A stretch of 38,207 nucleotides of DNA, taken from positions 1 through 38,207 of the forward strand of contig CANROF010000025.1 of NCBI GenBank assembly GCA_947632155.1. Reading direction: 5' to 3'. This DNA comes from an uncultured Oscillospiraceae bacterium (GTDB taxonomy: Bacteria; Bacillota; Clostridia; Oscillospirales; Oscillospiraceae). The notes beneath the pieces were generated by a model that saw only the letters and a program-made list of their open reading frames with translations, made no database searches and was not told where the DNA came from. The position numbers and the translations under genes were made by a program. Shown here one piece after another: positions 14,334-21,372 of the stretch; position 1 is the stretch's first letter, and every line of letters starts with the position of its first letter.

Positions 14334-16625
14334 TTACCGCCCGCGCCGGACCGTCCGGAACGACGCCGGGCGGCGGAAACGCGGGTCGCCGGAGGGCGTC
14401 TCGGAGACGGCCCCCTCCGCGTCGCGGTACTCTATCCTCCGCATGGACCACTCGCCCTTTTCGTAGCCATAGCCGTCGCCGGCGTCCTCGTAGAGGGTGA
14501 AAGCGCCGTCGTCGCCGGGGTATACGGCGATCTCATAGGGGACGTTTTTCTCCCGGGCCTCGTCGGTGGACTGGACGGGGGCGGACAGCATGGGTATCAC
14601 GGAGCCCGCGCGGACAAAGACGGGTATTTTGTCCATGCCGCAGGCGACCTCCAGCGTCTGCCCGCCCTCATGGAAGCTCTCGGTGTAAAAATCAAACCAG
14701 CCGCCCCGGGGGAGCCTCGGGAGGTAGACGCGCCTCACGGATACGCCGCCCTCCCGGGGCGCCGTGATGGGACAGACCAGGAACTCGTGGCCGTAGATGT
14801 ACTCGTCGGCGTGTTCCCCGGCCTCGGGGTCCTCCGGGAACTCCAGCGCCAGGGGCCGCAGGGGCATCTCGCCCCGGAAGGTCACTGCGGCGTTGACGGA
14901 ATAGAAGTACGGCAGGAGCCTGTACCGCAGGCGTATGGCCTCCGCTATGGCGTCGTAGTACTCCCCGCCGGGCTCGCCGAAATTCCATATCTCCCTGGGC
15001 GTGTCTGCGCCGTGGGAGCGCATGAAGGGCGTAAAGCAGGAAAACTGGAGCCACCGGGTGTAAAGCTCCCTATAGGCCGGGTCCTGGCAGCCGCCCTCGT
15101 AGTCCCCGTTCCAGAACCACTGCCTCCCCTTTTTGACGAAGAACCCGCCGGCGTCGCAGCTCCAGTACGCCTCGCCGCAGACCACGTAATTTTGCATACA
15201 GTGGACCTGCCGGCGCAGCGTCTCCCACTTGGCCGACACGTCCCCGGACCAGACGACGGCGGCGAATTTGTGCTGTCCGGGAAAGCCGGAGCGGGTGAGG
15301 TTGATGACGCGCTTTTCCGATCTCGCCCTCTGGGCCTCGTATATCCCCATGGAGTGGTAATAGGAGTAGGCGTTTATGAGCTCCGGCTCGATGGTCCTTT
15401 CAAATTCCTCCACCGACATCCTCATCCGCTCCTTGAGCGGCGGGCGCTCAGCGCCGTCCCAGACGGTGTCGTAGGGCTCGGAGGAATCGCACCACCAGCC
15501 GTCTATCCCCTTGTCGAAAAGCCCCTCGAAGGCCTGCCGGGCGTAAAGCGCCCGGGCCTCGGGCAGGAATGCGTTGTAAAACGCCCCGTCGGAGAGCATC
15601 AGCCCCGCGTCCTCAAACTCCTTTTTGTCCGGGGAGTCGCCGGTCATGTTGGGCCAGACGGAGATCATCACATGGACGCCCATGTCGTGGAGCTCCCCCA
15701 TGGTCCTCTCCGGCTCCGGGTAGCGCTCCGGGTCGAAGCGCTTGTCGCCCCACTGTCCCTCCCGCCAGTAGCGCCAGTCCTGGACGATGACGTCCAGGGG
15801 CACGCCCCGGCGGCGGTACCGGGAGGCCACGTCCACAAGCTCCTGCGCCGTCTTGTAGCGCTCCTTGGACTGGACGTAGCCGCAGGCCCAGATGGGCAGC
15901 ATGGGCGTCTGTCCGGTGATGGCCGCCAGCTCCCGGCTCACGCCGTCGAAGCTGCCGCCCAGGATGAAAAACCGGTCGATGGCGTCCGCGGCGTCAAAAT
16001 AGAGCCGCCCGCGCCCGGGCTCGGTGGCGTCAAAGGTCATCAGCGACGCGCAGCGGTAGAGATACCCGTACCCCCGGGTGGAGACGATCACCGGCAGCGC
16101 CACGCGCATGTTCTCCTGATAGAGCGGCAGGAAGCGGCCGTTGAGGTCCGCGTACCCCTCCTCGTGGCAGCCGAGGCCGTAGAGCCGCTCGCCGTCCGCG
16201 ACGCTCATCTCAAGCCGGGCGCCGGGGACCTCCCGGGCAAGCACGCGCTGCCCGCCCGTGACGCCGGTCCTCTCGCCGTCCACGGTGGAGCGCGTCTCCG
16301 TTTTGCCGTTTTCCGTGCGGTAGACGGGGTGTTTTTCAAAGACCGCGCCGCCCTCGGCGGAGACGAGGCCGCCGTTTTTGTCCAGATATTCGATGTCGAG
16401 GGTCCCCTTGTCCACGCGCACCGCCATTTCGGCGGTGGAGATGAGATACGTATCCCCCGCCTCGCAAAATGCGGCGGCGACGCCCTCGGGCTCCGGGACG
16501 ATCTCCGGCACCGGGGAGAGCCGGGGATTCGGGTGGTCGCTCAGGGTCGCCCGGACCGCCCTCTCGCTGTAAAAGGTGAGCGTGAGGCAGTATTTTCCGT
16601 TTGTCAGCTCAAATCTGTCCGCCAT
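14334..16625 (-). CDS. Glycoside hydrolase family 31 (alpha-glucosidase/alpha-xylosidase)
   Basis: 763 aa. An N-terminal beta-sandwich is followed by the (beta/alpha)8 barrel. The nucleophile is D380 in GWWCDSSEP and the acid/base D462 in WSGDVSAKW. LDVIVQDWRYW, FTPFMRSHG and the proximal C-terminal EYIYGHEFLVCPI segment all fit GH31. The DSSEP form of the nucleophile motif resembles alpha-xylosidase and related clades more than classical DMNEP alpha-glucosidases, so xyloglucan- or isoprimeverose-type substrates are possible. There is no signal peptide, so it is probably cytoplasmic. AGGAGG precedes the ATG; the PHP gene lies 36 bp upstream in the same direction. Confidence 0.93.
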   Translation of the reverse strand: MADRFELTNGKYCLTLTFYSERAVRATLSDHPNPRLSPVPEIVPEPEGVAAAFCEAGDTYLISTAEMAVRVDKGTLDIEYLDKNGGLVSAEGGAVFEKHPVYRTENGKTETRSTVDGERTGVTGGQRVLAREVPGARLEMSVADGERLYGLGCHEEGYADLNGRFLPLYQENMRVALPVIVSTRGYGYLYRCASLMTFDATEPGRGRLYFDAADAIDRFFILGGSFDGVSRELAAITGQTPMLPIWACGYVQSKERYKTAQELVDVASRYRRRGVPLDVIVQDWRYWREGQWGDKRFDPERYPEPERTMGELHDMGVHVMISVWPNMTGDSPDKKEFEDAGLMLSDGAFYNAFLPEARALYARQAFEGLFDKGIDGWWCDSSEPYDTVWDGAERPPLKERMRMSVEEFERTIEPELINAYSYYHSMGIYEAQRARSEKRVINLTRSGFPGQHKFAAVVWSGDVSAKWETLRRQVHCMQNYVVCGEAYWSCDAGGFFVKKGRQWFWNGDYEGGCQDPAYRELYTRWLQFSCFTPFMRSHGADTPREIWNFGEPGGEYYDAIAEAIRLRYRLLPYFYSVNAAVTFRGEMPLRPLALEFPEDPEAGEHADEYIYGHEFLVCPITAPREGGVSVRRVYLPRLPRGGWFDFYTESFHEGGQTLEVACGMDKIPVFVRAGSVIPMLSAPVQSTDEAREKNVPYEIAVYPGDDGAFTLYEDAGDGYGYEKGEWSMRRIEYRDAEGAVSETPSGDPRFRRPASFRTVRRGR

Positions 16626-16661
16626 GTCGTCCTCCTGTAAAAATATATAGTTTAATAAGGT

Positions 16662-17498
16662 TTATTTTATAAGCGCCGTCAGGACCGTGATCTCCTCCGG
16701 CTCCGGAGGCGGCCCCTGGGTGACGTTGCCCAGCAATACATCCTTGTTGGCCCCGTGGTAGTCGCTGCCGGCGGAGACGAAAAGGCCCCACTTCTCCGCC
16801 GTGGCCGCCAGCTCCCGGCAAAGGCGCTCCGGGTACATGGAGTAGAAGCACTCAAGGCCCCCAAGGCCGTAGGAGACAAGCTCCGGCAAAAGGGCCCGGA
16901 ATTCCGTCTCCCCCACCTTGCCGTCCACGCCGCCCCGGGGGTGGGCCCAGACGGGGACGCCTCCGGCGGCGAGGATGGCGCTGACGGCGCACTGGGCGTC
17001 GATGCGGTCCTCCCACGTCTCGCACTGGGCGAGGAGGCCGAAAGCGGCCTTTTTGTCCGGGACGAGGCCGTTTTTTATCAAAGCCGCCGCTATGTGGGGC
17101 TTCCCGGCGGAGGGCATGGCCCGCAGGGCCTCCACGTCGCTCCACGGGAGCCGCATTCCACGGCGGAAAAGAAAGCCCAGGCGCTTTTCCAGCTTCTCCC
17201 GCCGCAAAATGGACACCGCGTCCACGGCGCCGGAGAGCTCCCGGTTTTCGATGTCCACTCCCAGCCCCAGGATGTGGCACTTCCCCGCCCTGCCCCGGCA
17301 GGAGAGCTCCACGCCCGGTATGAGCCGCAGCCCCTCCGGCGCCCGGCCGCCCACGGCCCGGACGCCCTCCAGCGTGTCGTGGTCGGTTATGGCCAGGGTA
17401 TCGAGGCCCAGGGCGGCGGCCTTATTCAGAAGCTCCTCCGGGCTGTCCGTCCCGTCGGAGGCGCAGGTATGGGCGTGCAGGTCAACGCGACTCACCAT
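16662..17498 (-). CDS. PHP-domain metal-dependent phosphoesterase
   Basis: 278 aa. Metal ligands are visible in the order expected for PHP: DLHAHTCASDG near the N-terminus, AITDHDTLEG, PGVELSC, later PVWAHPRGG, and SAGSDYHG near the C-terminus. This matches the RNase AM/YciV-type (3',5'-nucleoside bisphosphate phosphatase-like) group, acting on nucleotide phosphates or short oligonucleotides. The start is placed at 17498 because GGGGAG lies 7 nt before it; in-frame upstream ATGs lack this spacing. Probably co-transcribed with the GH31 gene. Confidence 0.88.
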   Translation of the reverse strand: MVSRVDLHAHTCASDGTDSPEELLNKAAALGLDTLAITDHDTLEGVRAVGGRAPEGLRLIPGVELSCRGRAGKCHILGLGVDIENRELSGAVDAVSILRREKLEKRLGFLFRRGMRLPWSDVEALRAMPSAGKPHIAAALIKNGLVPDKKAAFGLLAQCETWEDRIDAQCAVSAILAAGGVPVWAHPRGGVDGKVGETEFRALLPELVSYGLGGLECFYSMYPERLCRELAATAEKWGLFVSAGSDYHGANKDVLLGNVTQGPPPEPEEITVLTALIK

Positions 17499-17573
17499 CT
17501 CATCACTCCCCAATCCCATTTTAACGCAGAACGGCGGTGTTTTCAATATGGAATTCCGGCGGGGGCCAAAAAG

Positions 17574-17618
17574 CGCGAAAAAATCTCCGGTCCTTTCACA
17601 GGCCGGAGATTTTTCGCG
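17574..17618 (-). terminator. Terminator of the small membrane protein gene
   Basis: The arms CGCGAAAAAATCTCCGG (17574-17590) and CCGGAGATTTTTCGCG (17603-17618) pair with one bulged A. On the minus strand a CGCTTTTTGG tail follows. Confidence 0.8.
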
Positions 17619-17631
17619 AATATGTGCGCTC

Positions 17632-17970
17632 TTATCCCCCCAGCACCCGCCGCCAGTAGGTCAGGACGATGGTGAGGGCGATCGCGTCGAAAATGAGATA
17701 CGCGAGAAAGCACAGCCACAGGCCCACACGCGCCAGCGGGCGGCGGCGGAAGTGGTAGAGCGTCCAGAGGGACGCGGGAATGAGGACGAGCTTCAGCCCC
17801 AGCGCGGCCCAGGGGGTGCGGAGGATTCCGCCGAAAAAAGGGTTTATCTCGAAGCTGCCCGGGATGAGGCGCAGGCCCACGGTGGTGTAGATGAAGTCCA
17901 GAAGGCTTAAAGCCTGCGTCCCCACGGCAAGCCAGAGATAGAGACGGGAGCGGGGAAAAGAGCGGTCCAT
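17632..17970 (-). CDS. Small integral membrane protein, DUF5658-like
   Basis: 112 aa with about three to four hydrophobic helices (LYLWLAVGTQALSLLDFIYT; WAALGLKLVLIPASLWTLYH; VGLWLCFLAYLIFDAIALTIVL). The LLDFIYTTVGLRLIPGSFEINPFF segment (landmark LLDFxxT...EINPF) resembles DUF5658-type proteins of unknown function. AAGGAGG precedes the ATG at 17970. Its first 48 codons and upstream region are duplicated at 18283-18440, inside the repeat array. Confidence 0.7.
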   Translation of the reverse strand: MDRSFPRSRLYLWLAVGTQALSLLDFIYTTVGLRLIPGSFEINPFFGGILRTPWAALGLKLVLIPASLWTLYHFRRRPLARVGLWLCFLAYLIFDAIALTIVLTYWRRVLGG

Positions 17971-18002
17971 GGGGTCGCCTCCTTGAATGCGTCTACGGGG
18001 GG

Positions 18003-18897
18003 CCGGTGTGACACGTGGACAGTTCTTTAGTCCCACCAGCGTGCGCACTGGTGTTACAAAAAAACCGTCCCCACTGTCCCACCTACTCAGTAGAACAGAC
18101 GAAAAAAAATCTATCGGTAACAGAGCACCTTCCCGCGGGACTGAGGGACGGTTTTTTCGTCACACCGGAGCAAAGCGGAGGTGGGACTAAAGAACCGTCC
18201 CTCTGTCACGCCGGTAGGGGGTTGGATCAAGTTATGTCAGGCTGTGACAAAGTTGGGACAAAAGAACCGTCCCCTTGTCTCTGCCGCCGAAGAAAGGGTT
18301 TATCTCAAAGCTGCCCGGGATGAGCCGAAGGCCAACGGTGGTGTAGATGAAGTCCAGAAGGCTTAAAGCCTGCGTCCCCACGGCCAGCCAGAGATACAAT
18401 CGCGAGCGGGGAAAAGAGCGGTCCATGGGGTCGCCTCCTTGAATGCGTCTACGGTAGGCCGGTGTGACACGTGGACGGTTCTCACCAGCGTGCGCGCTGG
18501 TGTTACAAAATAACCGTCCCCTTTGTCCCACCTCCTCAGTCACCGAGCGCTTTCCCGCGGGACTGAGGGACGGTTTTTTTGTCACACCGGAGCAAAGCGG
18601 AGGTGGGACTAAAGAACCGTCCCTCTGTCACGCCGGTAGGGGGTTGGATTTTGGGACAAAAGAACCGTCCCCTTGTCTCACCCTTGTCTCACCCGCGGGA
18701 CTGAGGGACGGTTTTTTTGTCACACCGGAGCAAAGCGGAGGTGGGACTAAAGAACCGTCCCTCTGTCACGCCCGCAGGGGGTCGGATTATGTATTTTTAA
18801 TTGCGCTCAATGATACAAAAGAACCGTCCCCTTGTATCATAAAAGAACCGTCCCCTTGTATCACGAAGTTGGGACAAAAGAACCGTCCCCTTGTCTC
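18003..18897. repeat. Array of ~15 REP/BIME-like palindromic repeats (core AAGAACCGTCCC)
   Basis: Plus-oriented cores lie near 18061, 18190, 18264, 18510, 18613, 18661, 18750, 18819, 18842 and 18878. Minus-oriented cores (GGGACGGTTYTTT-like) lie near 18015, 18144, 18472, 18566 and 18706. The flanking arms pair but differ between copies: GGGACAA/TTGTCTC, TGATACAA/TTGTATCA, GGGACT/CTGTCAC. A ~95-bp unit with one minus and one plus core occurs three times (from about 18132, 18555 and 18690). This resembles REP/BIME elements mobilised by Y1-type (RAYT) transposases; no such gene is in the window. Confidence 0.85.
18232..18426 (-). pseudogene. Truncated duplicate of the DUF5658-like membrane protein gene
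   Basis: An ATG at 18426 with the same AAGGAGG leader as the intact copy encodes about 48 residues nearly identical to its N-terminus (MDRSFPRSRLYLWLAVGTQA start). At EINPFFGG the frame then runs into a REP-like repeat and ends after 64 residues. This comes from a ~0.4-kb tandem duplication (about 17828-18226 with 18284-18646) whose left junction lies in the repeat array. Not expected to be functional. Confidence 0.85.
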
Positions 18898-19940
18898 GGC
18901 GTTGCAAGACGTTGCGCTACTTCACCTCTTATTGTGGGGAGTTGATCTTCGTCAGTTAATCCTGCGGCAAGATAGTTCCAATATTGTTCCGCAGTTTGCC
19001 CGTTGCTCAGCTTCTCATCCTTGTGCACCGGATCATGTGCCCAAGCGGTTAGTACGCCGTAAGCTGTGGCGGCTTTCGCCACAATTTTGCCTCCTGCTGT
19101 AGTCCCTAATGGCATATTACCTTTTATTACATTAATAACCTCTTCTTGTGTCAAACCCTTAGATAGTTCGGCTATATTCATTACAACTGCGTTTGCGAGT
19201 GCATTATTGTATTCAGCGCTTTTATCTGTATATCCTTTTTCGCTAATGTATTTTTGAAATTCCTCAAGTTCAGCGGTCCCAAGCAGGTTTCTTGCACCCA
19301 ACAATCCAAAAGTAGCAGCCGCACCACTTGCACAATCACCAACTCTTCCAATGACCTCTCCTGCGCCCATCGGTCCAAAGGCAGAATCCTGGAATGCCTG
19401 AACCGCCGCATCATTCACTTTGTATGTGCGCTCGTTTCCGTCTCCATCTGTCACGGTATAGATTGTGTATCCGTCACCTGTACTCTCGGCTGTCATCTTC
19501 CACCCGTTAGTGAGTATTATGGTCCCGTCATTAAGTACACCGCTAAAAACGCCATTCTCAACGCCATATTTAAGCCCCTTATATACTTTGAAGACAGCCT
19601 CTTCATTGCCCTCATAGTATTTCTTAAACACGTCGAAAAACCCTGAGATTTCCTCAGTACCATTTTCATTCTTGGCAGTTAAATCGGTCAGTTTCAATGC
19701 ACCCTCGTCACCTTCCAATTTTGCCTCTGCCTCTTTGGGATATGTTGTCAGTTCCTCCTCGGTGTACGCGGCTTGGAATGCCGTATTTACTGCGCTCAAG
19801 AGCGCTAAGTCGTGCGCCTCGTTGGCCTTTTCTATGTACCCACTGTACGCCACCGCGCCCACGCCGGCCAAAATTGCCAGCACCGCGATCACGACCACCA
19901 GCTCCACCAGCGTGAAGCCGTTTTGTTTACGCTTTTGCAT
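18861..19940 (-). CDS. Prepilin-like surface protein with N-terminal methylation motif
   Basis: 359 aa. The N-terminus has a short basic leader and the class III prepilin signal NG^FTLVELVVVIAVLAILAG (cleavage after Gly, Glu at +5), then a hydrophobic helix of about 22 residues. The remaining ~320 residues are acidic, soluble and unrecognised, longer than a typical major pilin, so this may be a minor pilin or pseudopilin-like adhesin. GC is clearly lower than in neighbours beyond the helix. The last residues (RQGDGSFVPTS) and the stop are encoded by palindromic repeats. AGGAGG precedes the ATG. Its only upstream region is the invertible segment at 19991-20255, currently without a promoter facing it. 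No other pilus genes are nearby. Confidence 0.85.
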   Translation of the reverse strand: MQKRKQNGFTLVELVVVIAVLAILAGVGAVAYSGYIEKANEAHDLALLSAVNTAFQAAYTEEELTTYPKEAEAKLEGDEGALKLTDLTAKNENGTEEISGFFDVFKKYYEGNEEAVFKVYKGLKYGVENGVFSGVLNDGTIILTNGWKMTAESTGDGYTIYTVTDGDGNERTYKVNDAAVQAFQDSAFGPMGAGEVIGRVGDCASGAAATFGLLGARNLLGTAELEEFQKYISEKGYTDKSAEYNNALANAVVMNIAELSKGLTQEEVINVIKGNMPLGTTAGGKIVAKAATAYGVLTAWAHDPVHKDEKLSNGQTAEQYWNYLAAGLTDEDQLPTIRGEVAQRLATPRQGDGSFVPTS

Positions 19941-19990
19941 TGTAAAAACCTCCTCATAAAGCTTCGGCCTGCACCCTCCCCGGCCGGATG

Positions 19991-20015
19991 GGACATTATT
20001 GATATAATGTCACGC
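19991..20015 (+). repeat. Left inverted repeat (IRL) of the switch
   Basis: 25 bp, beginning GGACATTATTGATATAATGT, identical in reverse complement to 20231-20255. The repeat itself contains a dyad GACATTAT-TGAT-ATAATGTC, which is 8-bp arms round a 4-bp asymmetric centre, as expected for a tyrosine-recombinase core site. Confidence 0.9.
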
Positions 20016-20157
20016 GAGCCCGGACGGAGAAGGCTCGGACGGGCAAAATTTGCGGAGGCTAATGGCCCCGGACGGCAAAAATAGGCACGCTTTCGCGCGA
20101 CCGGCCCGTCAGGGCCCGTCGCGGCGTGGTCAAATTTGAAAATTTAAGAAAAAATTG

Positions 20158-20186
20158 TTGACATTGCGCCTTTAGGGTGCTACTAT
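20158..20186 (+). promoter_or_regulatory. Mobile sigma-A promoter inside the invertible segment
   Basis: A perfect TTGACA (20158-20163), a 17-nt spacer and TACTAT (20181-20186), with an A/T-rich upstream stretch (AATTTGAAAATTTAAGAAAA) like an UP element. In this orientation it reads towards the 3' end of the recombinase gene. Confidence 0.85.
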
Positions 20187-20230
20187 GTAAGGGAAGAATT
20201 TCATGAGGCTTGCGTTTTCCCCGGACGTGT

Positions 20231-20255
20231 GCGTGACATTATATCAATAATGTCC
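20231..20255 (-). repeat. Right inverted repeat (IRR) of the switch
   Basis: The exact reverse complement of 19991-20015. In the present orientation its 8-bp dyad is followed after 7 nt by a T run (about 20261-20267), so it may also act as a weak terminator for the outward promoter. Confidence 0.9.
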
Positions 20256-20257
20256 GC

Positions 20258-21148
20258 CTATTTTTTTGCCCTTTTTCCTCTTCCGCGCCTTTTCGCCCGG
20301 GGAGGATTTTTCATTTTCGGAGCCAGCCCGAGGGCGTTTACGAGCCTCCGATGCTCCGCGCCGCTGGATTTGGTGTAAATGCGGGTCGTCTCGATGCTGC
20401 TGTGGCCCAAAACGTCCGCCAGCTTTACCACGTCGTGGTTGGCCTCGTAAAACGTCCGGGCAAAGAGCTTGCGGAGGTTGTGGGGAAACGCCTTCGCCGC
20501 CCGGACCTTGGCGCGGAACGCCGCCGTTTTCACGATGGCCCAGACGCGCCGCCGGTCCAGCGGCTTGCCCTTTCTCCCCCGGAAAATGACGCCGGAGTCG
20601 ATGCCCTGCTCCCCGGCGTACCGCTCCAGCGCCCGCCCCACGTCGTCCGGCACCATGATCCGCCGGGTCTTCCGCTTGCAGGTGACGACAACCTCGCGAT
20701 TTTTCACCGCCTCCAGCGTGAAAAACCGCAGCTCCGACACCCGGATTCCCGTGGAGCATATCGTCCCGATAATGAGCCTGTCCCGCCCTTTGACCGCGCC
20801 CAAAAGCGCCTCGTAGTCCCCTCTGGTGAGCTCCCTGTCCTCCGGGCAGTAGGCGTCCCGCTGGATGACAAGTCTCTGCGTCCCGCACCCCTCCCAGCCC
20901 ATGAATTTGAAGAACGCGAACAGCGACTGAAGAATCGTGTTGACGCTCCCGGGCTTGTAGCCCTTTTCAATAAGCCCCCTCTTAAACCTCCCCGTTTCCT
21001 CCCCGGAAGCCTCCCGCCCGCCAAGGAACGCCGCGTAAGCCCCCACGTCATGCAAATACCGCCAAACCGTATGCCGGCTTCGCTCGTGCAAAATGAGGTC
21101 TGCCTCGAAACCGGAGACGGCCTCCGGGGTGATATATTTTGTGTCCAT
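20258..21148 (-). CDS. Tyrosine site-specific recombinase (putative promoter invertase)
   Basis: 296 aa, XerC/D-size. A SAM-like core-binding N-terminal domain spans about residues 10-90. The catalytic domain has R136 (STGIRVSEL), a probable Lys at about 158-160 (CKRKTRR), H223-x-x-R226 (FPHNLRKLFA), H249 (LGHSS) and nucleophile Y258 (TRIYTK). The C-terminal ~20 residues are strongly basic. AGGAGG precedes the ATG. The stop codon lies 2 bp from the right inverted repeat, which strongly suggests that this enzyme inverts the adjacent segment. In the present orientation the mobile promoter would produce antisense RNA against it. It is separate from the integrase at 23260-24603. Confidence 0.92.
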   Translation of the reverse strand: MDTKYITPEAVSGFEADLILHERSRHTVWRYLHDVGAYAAFLGGREASGEETGRFKRGLIEKGYKPGSVNTILQSLFAFFKFMGWEGCGTQRLVIQRDAYCPEDRELTRGDYEALLGAVKGRDRLIIGTICSTGIRVSELRFFTLEAVKNREVVVTCKRKTRRIMVPDDVGRALERYAGEQGIDSGVIFRGRKGKPLDRRRVWAIVKTAAFRAKVRAAKAFPHNLRKLFARTFYEANHDVVKLADVLGHSSIETTRIYTKSSGAEHRRLVNALGLAPKMKNPPRAKRRGRGKRAKK

Positions 21149-21281
21149 AATCGCGCCTCCTAAATAAGTATGTGACTATTTTGCCCCAAACCGGCGCGGC
21201 AATCTATCAAATCGGGGATGTTCCTTGCATAAACCGGGGCCCCGGGAAAAAAGAATTCTTATTTTCGGGAGCGGGAATGAA

Positions 21282-21310
21282 TTGACATGGACGCGGCTTG
21301 CTGATATAAT
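21282..21310 (+). promoter_or_regulatory. Strong sigma-A promoter of the NifU-like/GGGtGRT operon
   Basis: Consensus TTGACA (21282-21287), a 17-nt spacer and consensus TATAAT (21305-21310), about 60 nt before the ATG at 21373. Confidence 0.9.
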
Positions 21311-21372
21311 TTATTAAGGTACACCTTTCCGGCGCCACGGCGCCGAGTAACACATAAAGAAGGGAGTTCAAC

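Larger units (their letters stand above)
19991..20255. promoter_or_regulatory. Invertible promoter segment (phase-variation switch), shown OFF for the prepilin gene
   Basis: Perfect 25-bp inverted repeats (19991-20015 and 20231-20255) enclose 215 bp that carry one strong sigma-A promoter (20158-20186) reading rightwards, away from the prepilin gene and into the antisense of the recombinase gene. Reversing the segment would place the promoter at about 20060-20088 reading left, with a start near 20053 and a ~113-nt leader to the prepilin ATG at 19940. The recombinase stop codon begins 2 bp beyond the right repeat. Geometry and size match known site-specific promoter inversions in gut Firmicutes and Bacteroidetes. 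Inversion itself is inferred. Confidence 0.85.

Noticed and set aside
14670-16640. 656-codon plus-strand frame opposite the GH31 gene
   Set aside because: Its composition (Pro/Val/Gly/His-rich) is that of a GC-rich shadow frame; the minus strand encodes a full GH31 enzyme with catalytic residues.
18003-18897. CRISPR array
   Set aside because: Repeats occur in both orientations, are palindromic with varying arms, have irregular spacing and no unique spacers of constant length; no cas genes nearby.
18464-19102. 212-codon plus-strand frame with repeated TPEQSGGGTKEPSLCHA units
   Set aside because: It is a translation of the palindromic repeats, not a conserved protein; the repetition reflects DNA-level structure.
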